Positions 53,056-64,000 of a DNA stretch of 64,000 bases are shown piece after piece. The notes under the pieces were generated by a model that was not told where the DNA came from, made no database searches, and was given only the letters and a program-made list of their open reading frames with translations. Location: positions 558,001-622,000 of the forward strand of contig MCFH01000018.1 of assembly GCA_002104945.1 (NCBI GenBank), written 5' to 3'. Both the position numbers and the translations under genes were made by a program. This stretch comes from Piromyces finnis. Lineage: Eukaryota; Neocallimastigomycota; Neocallimastigomycetes; Neocallimastigales; Neocallimastigaceae. Numbering within the stretch: the stretch's first letter is position 1; the number at the start of each line of letters is the position of its first letter.

Positions 53056-54260
53056 TTTATATTTATATTTAATGAATAAAATATGAAAATGGTTTCACTT
53101 TTAATATCTTATATATTAGAAATTAAAATTTTTAAAAAAAAAAAAAAAAAAAAAAATTTAAATTTAAATATTATTGGATCATCTGTAAATTTTGTTAAAT
53201 TTTTATATAAAACATATATATACATTATACCCAATTTTTATTTCCCGCCTCATATATATATAATATATAAAAATAATGTACATTATATAATACTAAATAA
53301 ATCATTTATATACTAACTATATTAAAATATAATACATTTCCATTCTTATATATAAGCCTCAATATTTTTAACTGTTTGAAAAAGTTAATCTTTCTTTTAA
53401 GAATCTGATATTTAAGAATCGAAAAAGAAAAAGTGAGTTATTAAATATACCATTTATAAAAATCTTTTAAATTTACAACTATTATAATTAATACCATTAT
53501 TTTATAGGATATCAGTTTAAAGTATTTTTGAACATTTTAAGGAATTTCAATTTTCAAATTATATAATATACATAATTTATTCTTTTATCAGATACTATTT
53601 TTAATATACCTTATTAAATGTTATTTATTTTATCTTACATATCAAAATATATTAGCAAGTGTCTTTATAATTATATTTCTTTTTTTTTATTTATTTCTTT
53701 TCTGTCACTTAAAATATTATACATTTCATTAAATTTAATAATTTGTTTATAAAAGATTTAATTCTTTTTTTAGTTAAATTATAAATGAATTATAAAATAT
53801 TATTTATATTTTTATTTAATAATGACACTGATTGTTATCATATTTATTATTTTATTTTTTCTTTTTTTTAAAAAAAAGTTTTTTCATTGGAAATATATAC
53901 AAATGTCAAAGAATTTATTCCTATTTATTATTTAAAAAAAAAACAAAAACTACATAAATAGTTATAAATAATTTAGATAAATAAAATAAACGATTAACGA
54001 CTTGAGTATTATTAAATTAAACATTATGGTATTTAATTTATAATGCAATAAGTTATAACTAATTGTATTATAATTATTATTAAAGTTGCTTTTGTTAGTA
54101 TTAAAATACTATTAATTTCTATTATTATTCATTATTTTCCTGTTGAGTTATTTTGTCAATATGAATTAACTTTTTTTCTAAAAAAAAAATATATATGTAT
54201 ATGCAAATTTATATTAATTTATAATGTTAGCTTTACTTTACATGATTTATATGATTCTTC
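53056..54260. other. Intergenic region
   Basis: 1.2 kb between the 7-TM gene and UTP25, both on the minus strand. It presumably carries the UTP25 promoter and the 3' end of the 7-TM gene. The short plus-strand frame at 53083-53316 is A/T noise. Confidence 0.5.
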
Positions 54261-55307
54261 TTATATCGATATTGAATTATTTTGATATGACGATGAGCTA
54301 TAATAATGACTATCATATTGACTATCAAATTGATTCTCATATTGACTAAAAGACTGACTATCATATTGGCTATGACAATAGCTATCGAATCGATTATGGC
54401 ATTTACTACAATCACAGTAGTTAACATTTTTATATTCTATCATATCAGAAAATGTTTCGGTTGAATCTTTTGATGAACTTAATTCACTATTCATATTGAA
54501 CATGACATCATTTTTAAATATAAGTGCATCAAAAGTTAAAAGTAATATAATATTAGAATTTAATCCGTACAACGGAACAAAAATAACTTTTAATATTGGA
54601 CTATTTACTACTGATAGAATGCCAATGATTAAACTAAAGAAATCGACAAATATAAGAATAAATAGAGCTGATTGGAAAAAATATTTATAAACTGAAATCT
54701 TTAAATTTTTTCGTACCGCTATATTATATCCTTCCACTAGTTTTTTAATAATTATCATTGAGCATACAATATCCGTAAGTGAAATAATAATAACTGAGAA
54801 TCCATAATGCTTTATAATTACATCATCCTTCATTGTTATATCTCTCTTTTTATAACGTAAGAAACCTATATTAAAACGTTGGATAAATTGTACTACAGTC
54901 ATAAATCCAATAAATATTTTTAGTTTCTTTCTTTCTTTTTCTTCTAAAAGAGGTATAACTTTAACCATATTTATGTATGGAAGCACTAAATTTCTTATAG
55001 CATATAATGATTCATGAGCAATTAAAATATAATACACTAAATCGTTTGAACCTTTTGGGTCCTTTTCAATAATAATTTCACATACATTTGTTATTATTGA
55101 CCCTATAAATGATGCAAGGGTTCCTATATATATAATTCTCCAGAAATTACCGTTTCTTCCAACACCCCTAACATAAGCATAAAAAATTAATATACTTTGT
55201 ATCAGGTATGCATAAAATGTATGATCTTTAAATTTATTGAATAGCGATAACACTACAAATTCAAAATTTAATGGTAAGTTATCTATCATTTCTGATTCAT
55301 TTGCCAT
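54261..55307 (-). CDS. Seven-transmembrane protein of unknown function with a Tyr/Ser/Gln repeat tail
   Basis: A single exon encodes 348 residues. Seven hydrophobic segments lie at about 31-47, 57-80, 90-114, 129-150, 167-189, 209-234 and 239-264. This gives an outside N-terminus and inside C-terminus if arranged like a 7-TM receptor. The C-terminal 80 residues are hydrophilic, with a CDCSKCH motif (298-304) and imperfect SQYDSQ/SQYENQ/DSQYDS repeats (313-333). No signal peptide is needed. I see none of the classic GPCR signatures (DRY, NPxxY), so calling it a receptor would be inference. The repeated polar tail suggests a binding or phosphorylation platform. Neighbour UTP25 offers no functional clue. 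Confidence 0.8.
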   Translation of the reverse strand: MANESEMIDNLPLNFEFVVLSLFNKFKDHTFYAYLIQSILIFYAYVRGVGRNGNFWRIIYIGTLASFIGSIITNVCEIIIEKDPKGSNDLVYYILIAHESLYAIRNLVLPYINMVKVIPLLEEKERKKLKIFIGFMTVVQFIQRFNIGFLRYKKRDITMKDDVIIKHYGFSVIIISLTDIVCSMIIIKKLVEGYNIAVRKNLKISVYKYFFQSALFILIFVDFFSLIIGILSVVNSPILKVIFVPLYGLNSNIILLLTFDALIFKNDVMFNMNSELSSSKDSTETFSDMIEYKNVNYCDCSKCHNRFDSYCHSQYDSQSFSQYENQFDSQYDSHYYSSSSYQNNSISI

Positions 55308-56396
55308 TGTTGCTTATTTATTATATTAATTGATTTTTCAAAAATGTAATTGAAAATATTATAATAATTATTACTATTGATATTATTTCTGAATTTTTTT
55401 TTTTGTTTGTTTTTGTTTTTGTTCTTGTTTTATTTTGTTTTGCTTTTGTTTTTATTTTTGTCTATATTATATTTAACCTTCTTTTTTATTACTACTGTAT
55501 TTAAAATAAATAATAAAATAAAAAGATAGCTATTAGTTCATCTTTTAAAATATATAAAAAGGAATAATAATTTAATATTATAATTTTTCTTATTTTATTA
55601 AGAATATAATATAACAAATTTTAATATTATTTATTGTATTATTATTTGTTATAATTTCTTTTTAATAAAATAAATTTTAATGAAATAGTAATATAGTAAT
55701 ATGAATTGTTGTATATAATCTAAATTATAAAATAAAAGATTTTCCTCTATTATTACATTAAATATATATTTACAAAAGGTTGTTGTTGTTGTTGTTGTTT
55801 TCTTAGAAATTTACCTTGATAAAATAACACTAATTTATTCTAATATATTTATATACTGGAATTAATAACAAAGATTGAAATTAACAATTTTATATTATAT
55901 CTTTGTTTTATATTTTTAACAAAATATTATTAAAATATTTCAATCTTTAAATTAGTTTATCTTTTTCTTTTTAAAATTAATAAAAAAATATATATATATA
56001 CATAATATATATATTATATATACATACAATTATATTTAAATAAAAATATGAAATATAAACCGTTAATTGTTGTAAAAGGTTTTTTTTTTTTCAAATTTTT
56101 ATTTAAAAAAAAAAAATTTACTTATTTAGATCTATATAATAATTTAAATATATTATAATATATTATTTATATATATTATTTCTTTTTTTTTTTTATTCCT
56201 AAAAATCCCTTTAAATCTGACTAATAAAATCTTATTTTATATTTAAAGTCTAGATTATGTTAATCATTACATTTAAATTAACTTAAAACAAGATTTGATT
56301 AATAAATAAAGTTTATATTTCATTTAGCCATAAATTCAAATATTAAATTAAATGTAACACATAATTATTAATATGAAAATTAAAAAGACTTTGAAT
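55308..56396. other. Intergenic region upstream of the satellite
   Basis: About 1.1 kb of A/T DNA, with short G-containing T-rich runs (TTTTG repeats near 55400-55460, GTT repeats near 55780). It should hold the promoter of the 7-TM gene. No gene is visible. Confidence 0.5.
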
Positions 56397-59300
56397 ACTA
56401 TTTCTATTACTATTACTTTGACTATTACTATTACTATTACTATTACTATTACTTTGACTATTACTATTACTTTGACTATTACTATTACTATTACTTTGAC
56501 TATTACTATTACTATTACTATTACTATTACTATTACTATTACTATTACTATTACTTTGACTATTACTATTACTATTACTATTACTATTACTTTGACTATT
56601 ACTATTACTTTGACTATTACTATTACTATTACTATTACTATTACTATTACTATTACTTTGACTATTACTATTACTTTGACTATTACTATTACTATTACTA
56701 TTACTAATACTAATACTAATACTATTACTATTACTATTACTATTACTATTACTATTACTATTACTATTACTATTACTATTACTATTACTTTGACTATTAC
56801 TATTACTTTGACTATTACTATTACTATTATTTTGACTATTACTATTACTTTGACTATTACTATTACTTTGACTATTACTATTACTATTACTATTACTATT
56901 ACTATTACTATTACTATTACTTTGACTATTACTATTACTTTGACTATTACTATTACTTTGACTATTACTATTACTATTACTATTACTATTGCTATTACTA
57001 TTACCGATTACTATTACCGATTACTATTACTATTACTATTACTATTACTATTACTTTGACTATTACTATTACTTTGACTATTACTATTACTATTACTATT
57101 ACTATTACTTTGACTATTACTATTACTTTGACTATTACTATTACTATTATTTTGACTATTACTATTACTTTGACTATTACTTTGACTATTACTATTACTT
57201 TGACTATTACTATTACTTTGACTATTACTATTACTATTACTATTACTATTACTATTACTATTACTATTACTATTACTATTACTTTGACTATTACTATTAC
57301 TTTGACTATTACTATTACTATTACTATTACTATTACTATTACTATTACTATTACTTTGACTATTACTATTACTTTGACTATTACTATTACTATTATTTTG
57401 ACTATTACTATTACTTTGACTATTACTTTGACTATTACTTTGACTATTACTATTACTATTACTATTACTATTACTATTACTATTACTATTACTATTACTA
57501 TTACTATTACTATTACTATTACTATTACTTTGACTATTACTATTACTTTGACTATTACTATTACTATTACTATTACTATTACTATTACTATTACTATTAC
57601 TTTGACTATTACTATTACTTTGACTATTACTATTACTTTGACTATTACTATTACTATTACTATTACTATTACTATTACTATTACTATTACTTTGACTATT
57701 ACTATTACTTTGACTATTACTATTACTATTATTTTGACTATTACTATTACTTTGACTATTACTTTGACTATTACTATTACTTTGACTATTACTATTACTT
57801 TGACTATTACTATTACTATTACTATTACTATTACTATTACTATTACTATTACTATTACTTTGACTATTACTATTACTTTGACTATTACTATTACTATTAC
57901 TATTACTATTACTATTACTATTACTATTACTTTGACTATTACTATTACTTTGACTATTACTATTACTATTATTTTGACTATTACTATTACTTTGACTATT
58001 ACTTTGACTATTACTTTGACTATTACTATTACTATTACTATTATATTACTATTACTATTACTATTACTATTACTATTACTATTACTATTACTATTACTAT
58101 TACTATTACTATTACTTTGACTATTACTATTACTTTGACTATTACTTTGACTATTACTATTACTATTACTATTACTATTACTATTACTTTGACTATTACT
58201 ATTACTTTGACTATTACTATTACTTTGACTATTACTATTACTTTGACTATTACTATTACTTTGACTATTACTATTACTATTACTATTACTATTACTATTA
58301 CTATTACTATTACTATTACTATTACTATTACTATTACTTTGACTATTACTATTACTTTGACTATTACTATTACTATTACTATTACTATTACTATTACTAT
58401 TACTATTACTATTACTATTACTATTACTATTACTATTACTATTACTATTACTTTGACTATTACTATTACTTTGACTATTACTATTACTATTACTATTACT
58501 ATTACTATTACTATTACTATTTACTATTACTATTACTTTGACTATTACTATTACTTTGACTATTACTATTACTATTATTTTGACTATTACTATTTTTACT
58601 ATTACTATATTTATTACTATTACTATTACTATTACTATTACTATTACTATTATTTATTTACTATTACTATTACTTTGACTATTACTTTGACTATTACTAT
58701 TACTATTACTATTACTATTACTATTACTTTACTATTACTATTACTATTACTTTACTATTACTATTACTATTACTATTACTTTACTATTACTATTACTTTA
58801 CTATTACTTTGACTATTACTATTACTTTACTATTACTATTACTATTACTTTGACTATTACTATTACTTTGACTATTACTATTACTTTGACTATTACTTTG
58901 ACTATTACTATTACTTTACTATTACTATTACTATTACTATTACTATTACTATTACTATTACTATTACTATTACTATTACTATTACTATTACTTTACTATT
59001 ACTATTACTATTACTATTACTATTACTATTACTATTACTATTACTATTACTATTACTTTACTATTACTATTACTTTATTTACTATTACTATTACTATTAC
59101 TTTGACTATTACTATTACTTTACTATTACTATTACTATTACTATTACTATTACTATTACTATTACTATTACTATTACTATTACTTTGACTATTACTATTA
59201 CTTTGACTATTACTATTACTATTATTATTTACTATTACTATTACTATTACTATTACTTTGACTATTACTATTACTATTACTATTACTATTACTATTACTA

Positions 59301-60308
59301 TTTACTATTACTATTATTTTACTATTACTATTACTTTGACTATTACTATTACTATTACTATTACTATTACTATTACTATTACTTTATTTACTTTATTACT
59401 ATTACTATTACTATTACTATTACTATTACTATTACTATTACTATTACTATTACTTTTGACTATTACTATTACTTTGACTATTACTTTATTTACTATTACT
59501 ATTACTATTACTATTACTATTACTATTACTATTACTATTACTATTACTATTACTATTACTTTGACTATTACTATTACTTTGACTATTACTATTACTATTA
59601 CTATTACTATTACTATTACTATTACTATTACTATTACTATTACTATTACTATTACTTACTATTACTATTACTTTACTATTACTATTACTATTACTATTAC
59701 TATTACTATTACTATTACTATTACTATTACTATTACTATTACTATTACTATTACTTTACTATTACTATTACTTACTATTACTATTACTATTACTATTACT
59801 ATTTACTATTACTATTACTATTACTATTACTATTACTATTACTATTACTATTACTATTACTTTGACTATTACTTACTATTACTATTACTATTACTATTAC
59901 TATTACTATTACTATTACTATTACTATTACTATTACTATTACTATTACTATTACTATTACTATTACTATTACTATTACTTTGACTATTACTATTACTTTG
60001 ACTATTACTATTACTATTACTATTACTATTACTATTACTATTACTATTACTATTACTATTACTTTGACTATTACTATTACTTTGACTATTACTATTACTT
60101 TGACTATTACTATTACTATTACTATTATTATTACTATTACTATTACTATTACTATTACTTTGACTATTACTATTACTATTACTATTACTATTACTATTAC
60201 TATTACTATTACTATTACTATTACTATTACTATTACTATTACTATTACTATTACTATTACTATTACTATTACTATTGTTACTATTACTATTATTACTATT
60301 ACTATTAT
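56397..60308. repeat. 3.9-kb hexanucleotide satellite, (ACTATT)n with ACTTTG variants
   Basis: Nearly the whole stretch is ACTATT hexamers punctuated by ACTTTG, typically every third to fifth unit. Up to about 58,040 the 6-bp phase is strict apart from small variants (ACTAAT, GCTATT, CCGATT). After 58,045 single-base slips such as TATTTACT and ACTTTACT become frequent. The variant ATTATTTTGAC occurs near 56831, 57151, 57397, 57733, 57972 and 58579, showing higher-order duplication with a period near 580 bp. Plus-strand frames read poly-Thr/Ile, poly-Tyr or poly-Leu, and are artefacts. No unit carries a gene. Confidence 0.95.
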
Positions 60309-60559
60309 AGTTAATATTAGTGGTGGTATATTATGTTTTACTATTATTATAATACTATTTTTTATAACTTAATTATAAACATATTTCCTAAATATTATAA
60401 TTCAATATAATAAAAATTATTGTTTTTTTTTTTTTTAAATTTTAAACTTTTAGAGATTTAGATATTCTATCTACAGCTATATTTATTATTATAAATGTAT
60501 TTGGTTTAGTTTTTCATTAACTCTTACATATACTCATACTTCTCTAATATATTATTCAT

Positions 60560-63000
60560 ATACTTTAATTGTATAATAGCTCATGATTAATATATATAAG
60601 CATATTAAAAATATGTAATTTTTTCCAATAAAAGTTTAACTTCTTTAACATCTTCATGTTTCTATAAATTTCTTATAAATGACCTATCCGATTTGAACCA
60701 TATATATTTTCTTAATTTATAAATGTAATTGACTAGGTAAAAAATATATAACCTGAGCTAATGCACATTTTGCTAATAATGAAGAAATATTCAGATTGTT
60801 TGAATATAGGGATGTAAATGGTACAACTTTGTGCATATACAACCCAATATATTATTTTGTTAATATGTTTCTGTGTAATCATAGACCTAGTTTTATTAGA
60901 TCCAAGTAGTAAAGCATATTATGAAACTCTACTGATCACTTGAAATTAAGAACTTATTTTTTGAATGGAATAGTTATATTTTGGTTCCTTAAAAATTTGC
61001 TAAATGAAAAAAGTCCTTTTAAAACTTTATTATTAAAAGCTTTAATAACGGTGGGTGTGAGTGATAAATTCTTATCGAGAAATACACCATGATAAATGTA
61101 GAAATCAGTAGTTAGAATGGATTTTCCAGCTAAATAAAATATTGGATCTTTTTTGCTCCAAAATTCTTCATTATTTTGACAAATTACCATTATTGATACT
61201 AAAATCCATTTCATCATAAATGACCCAATCTTTTTAAGCTTTTTTAGTAATATCTTGAAGTAATACATATAATATATAATAATACCATATGCAAAGAATT
61301 CTCCACAGCGTATCTCCTACTAAACTAGCTACATACTCTTTAAAAGTATCATTAATAAAGATATTAAAAAGAATTGGAGAAAGTAGACATGCATTACATA
61401 CATCTCAATATTAAGACTTTGAATATTGTCCTTAGATGTAAAGTATAATTTTTTAATAAATTGTAAGCACTTGCCTAAATAACCAATATATAAAAATATT
61501 ACCAATTGATATTTATACTTTCTTTCTTTTTGCCAAAAAAAACAAATTGTTCAGGTCTAATGAAATTATTCTTAAGATCACATATTCCAAGATTCTATTA
61601 GTAATAATTTTATATATTTATTTGATACTATTATTAATAAGATACCATGATAGTTATCGTAATCTGTCAAATCACCTTTCTTTGTAAGAGAAACAATACT
61701 TGATTCATTCCAAGAGAAAAAATATCATTACAAATTCAATTAAATAATTTATAAATAAAATTTGAATCAAGAGCATTATTACCAGAAATACTGGTACCAA
61801 AAGAATTATTACCGGAAGTATCACTACCAGAAATACTGTTACCTACATTAATACCAGAAGTATTATCTTTAGTAGGATTGTTTCCTGAAAAATTACTATC
61901 AGAAGCATTAGTCGAAGGAATTAATGCTTTGCAAAATTCAATTAGAATACTATCTGGACTTGATTCTTTATAATTAGAAGTAATAAGGATTACTGACTTA
62001 ACTTTATCGATATTAATATCTTGATTGATATCTCATTTTTTAAGCATGGGAATAAAAATTCTATATATGTTGGTTCTTCATACTAACGCTCAAATGAATA
62101 CATGTTTTTTATAATGGTCATACCACACATCTAGTTGCTCTATTGTAGCAATAACTAGTTCTTTATTTTTATTTCCAATTGATCAGTAAAGAGAGGATCT
62201 TTTCCAATTTTAGTAGTTTTTTTAATCTATTTCCAAACTTTCTTAGAATTGTGTGTTTTCATATAATCATAACCTGTTTTAATCCAATGAGGATATTCCT
62301 GTTTTCTAAACTCATTATTCTTTTTGTGAATGATAGCAATATAAGCAATATGTTTCATAATCTTATTAATAAATTCATTTAGATTATGATTATCAAGACT
62401 ATCTCCTTTTAAATCCTTATAAAGCTTCATTTTAACTTTCTTAAGATTAAAAATTTGTTGGAAAAATATAAAATGAAAATATAATAATTTCATTAATTGT
62501 AGTGAAGCTGAGCTCCTCAGCAATTGAAAAAGCAACTAAAATAAAATCATTATAAAGTTCATCTAATGAAATATTAGAATCGTTGGATTTGGAATTTATT
62601 ACGACTAAGAACGAGAATGGAGTTCTTTTCTTCAATACAGTTTAATCTTCTTTATATAAAGAATTTCTTTGGAATACTAAAGTCGAAAATCATTAAAAGA
62701 ATCATCAGCTGGGATAGATTTACAATTAATAAAGAAAGGTTTATTATTTGTTATAGTATATAGTATGATAGTCAATAAATGTGCCTGAAGCTAAAAGATA
62801 TTTCATCTTCAAATTGGCAAGAGAATAACCAATGTCAGAACATTGATCTCCTCTTGTCCAAAAAGGTTCATCCATTACCTAAAGTCCAATAATAGAACTT
62901 CAAGGACTAATTAAGCATCCATTATACAATGCTTAGATTTTTCTAACTCCTCGGTACCATGAGCATTGAATAGGCCTCCTCAGGAAACAACACCAAAAAG
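60560..63000 (-). mobile_element. Decayed non-LTR retrotransposon (LINE) with endonuclease and reverse transcriptase remnants
   Basis: Read on the minus strand, the order is that of a LINE ORF2. 62,960-62,680 resembles the end of an AP-type endonuclease (FWTRGDQCSDI, ASGTFIDYHT). 62,540-62,230 resembles the linker (EYPHWIKTGYDYMKTHNS). 61,730-61,650 is the RT block NESSIVSLTKKGDLTDYDNYHG. 61,400-61,350 is LLSPILFNIFINDTFKEYV (RT motif 4 region). 61,110-60,955 is the thumb-like YIYHGVFLDKNLSLT...FLRNQNITIPFKK. 60,920-60,850 is the C-terminal PLLGSNKTR-like segment. These lie in different frames with many stops, and the catalytic YADD is not readable, so it is dead. No domain runs beyond about 105 codons. 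Confidence 0.82.
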
Positions 63001-63130
63001 GAAATTCGTTCCTAAAAGAGTTAAAAGTAAAAAAAAATAGAATTCGAAAAATGATAAAGGTTTGTAAAATATATAAAAAAAGCAAATAATTACTATTCAA
63101 TATTAATATTTTGTTCAAATATATATGTAT

Positions 63131-63237
<107 letters not shown>

Positions 63238-63476
63238 TAAACTCACATATTCCAAACAAATTCATATTATAAAAAAAACTTTTATCATTATTTAATAAAA
63301 AAAATCTTATATTTAACATTTTTTAAATATGTCTTTTGTATAAATATATAAATATACAATTTTTTTCAATTTTAATTAAAATCATTGTAACAGTTTCCAG
63401 TTTCAAAAGAGTAACTTGATTTCTGTTATAAATTGTCTTTAAAAAAATAATAAAAAGATCTAGTATAAATTAATAT

Positions 63477-63546
63477 TTATCCTAGATTTTTGGGGATTTA
63501 ACCAGACTTTTTTGCCAGAAGAAATTTGATCTTAGGCAAACTTTAT
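63477..63546 (+). repeat. Dispersed repeat, copy B
   Basis: This matches the minus strand of 7291-7347: TTATCC, GATTTTTGG.GATTT, CCAGA, AGAAATT.GA.CT and a closing CAAACTTTAT. It differs by an internal duplication of about 13 bases (CCAGA...TTTTTTG). The G/C content stands out from the flanks. Confidence 0.65.
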
Positions 63547-63787
63547 ACCAGAAAATTTTCAAAAATGGTTTTTTATTAGTATTTGATTAAAAAAATCATT
63601 ATTTACATTATATATATAATAAGAATGATAAAAAACAGAAAAATGAAATTTCAAAAAGAAAAAACTAAAGTATACAATATATATGAATAAATAAAATATG
63701 CAATATTATATTTATTTATTTAAATATGTAAAACATAGATTTTATTCATTAATCCGGCCGGTTATTTATAAATAAGAAAATAATATT

Positions 63788-63934
63788 ATGAAAAGTTTTA
63801 TTATATTGTTATTAATTCTGGTATTAAATTGTTTTGTTATAATAATAATTTTTTCATCTTTTCAGAAACCAATAAATGATAAAAAAAAATTATTAAATAA
63901 TATTAAAATTCCTTCTCAAAGAAAAAAAAAATAA
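63788..63934 (+). CDS. Short signal-peptide-like ORF, possibly a first exon or relic
   Basis: A 48-residue frame starts with a gut-fungal-style secretory leader (MKSFIILLLILVLNCF) and ends in a Lys/Arg-rich tail. The esterase leader in this window also begins MKSF. The frame is too short for a known enzyme and lies at the window edge, so it may be an orphan peptide, a truncated gene, or exon 1 of a gene continuing past 64,000. An acceptor-like TTTTCAG lies inside the frame. Confidence 0.35.
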   Translation: MKSFIILLLILVLNCFVIIIIFSSFQKPINDKKKLLNNIKIPSQRKKK

Positions 63935-64000
63935 AATATGATAAAAAGGAAAGATATTACTGTATTTTCCAATAATAATGTATGATTATTAGCATAATGA

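Noticed and set aside
56373..60372. Long plus-strand frames of Thr-Ile, Tyr or Leu repeats (up to 607 codons)
   Set aside because: They are the three forward readings of the ACTATT hexamer, change identity at each one-base slip and have no non-repeat domain.
60954..62635. Separate small genes on the minus strand (61-104 codons)
   Set aside because: Together they line up as endonuclease, linker and RT pieces of one decayed LINE.

Overview
The window looks like a chromosome of an anaerobic gut fungus (Neocallimastigomycota, the Neocallimastix/Piromyces/Anaeromyces group). The intergenic DNA is almost pure A/T with long homopolymers. Most genes are split by short GTAAGT...TAG introns. One secreted esterase carries two C-terminal cysteine-rich modules of the fungal dockerin (CBM10-like) type, a hallmark of gut-fungal cellulosomes.

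Layout. 1-7.7 kb: gene-poor A/T DNA with a tetranucleotide repeat, a hairpin and one copy of a dispersed repeat. 7.7-8.9 kb: intronless, GC-richer CE6-type esterase with two dockerins (-). 11.1-13.0 kb: RS-rich nuclear protein (-), divergent from THOC3 (+, 8 exons, 13.4-15.7). 16.3-19.5 kb: 960-residue RING protein (-), divergent from an ANKRD13-type protein (+, 11 exons, 20.4-23.6). 24.8-26.6 kb: DUF4874/DUF4832 protein (-). 28.6-32.5 kb: COG4 (+, 12 exons). 34.1-39.3 kb: importin-5 (+, 15 exons). 40.7-41.3 kb: small secreted orphan (-). 44.0-44.5 kb: small basic protein (+). 45.2-48.1 kb: Asn-rich membrane protein (-). 48.9-53.1 kb: UTP25 (-, 16 exons). 54.3-55.3 kb: seven-TM orphan (-). 56.4-60.3 kb: a 3.9-kb hexanucleotide satellite. 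60.5-63.0 kb: decayed non-LTR retrotransposon (-). 63.1-64.0 kb: trinucleotide repeat, second copy of the dispersed repeat, and a short signal-peptide-like ORF. All multi-exon models were rebuilt by eye; their exon lengths sum to an intact frame and every junction is GT/AG.

The most interesting signal is in importin-5. Ten of its introns are 75-96 nt, but four are 259-290 nt. Each long one holds a related sequence with the layout of a box C/D snoRNA: flanking complementary stem, C box, an antisense element, D' box and a terminal CTGA D box 81-93 nt before the 3' splice site. The antisense element ATTCTGCAATT matches the 5.8S rRNA segment AATTGCAGAAT. The five-nucleotide rule places methylation on the G equivalent to human 5.8S Gm75, the SNORD96 target. 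The gene therefore appears to be host to a four-copy SNORD96-like family.

Functionally the window mixes housekeeping genes (mRNA export, Golgi tethering, nuclear import, ribosome biogenesis), one plant-cell-wall-degrading enzyme and several orphan secreted or membrane proteins. No tRNA, rRNA or CRISPR array was seen.
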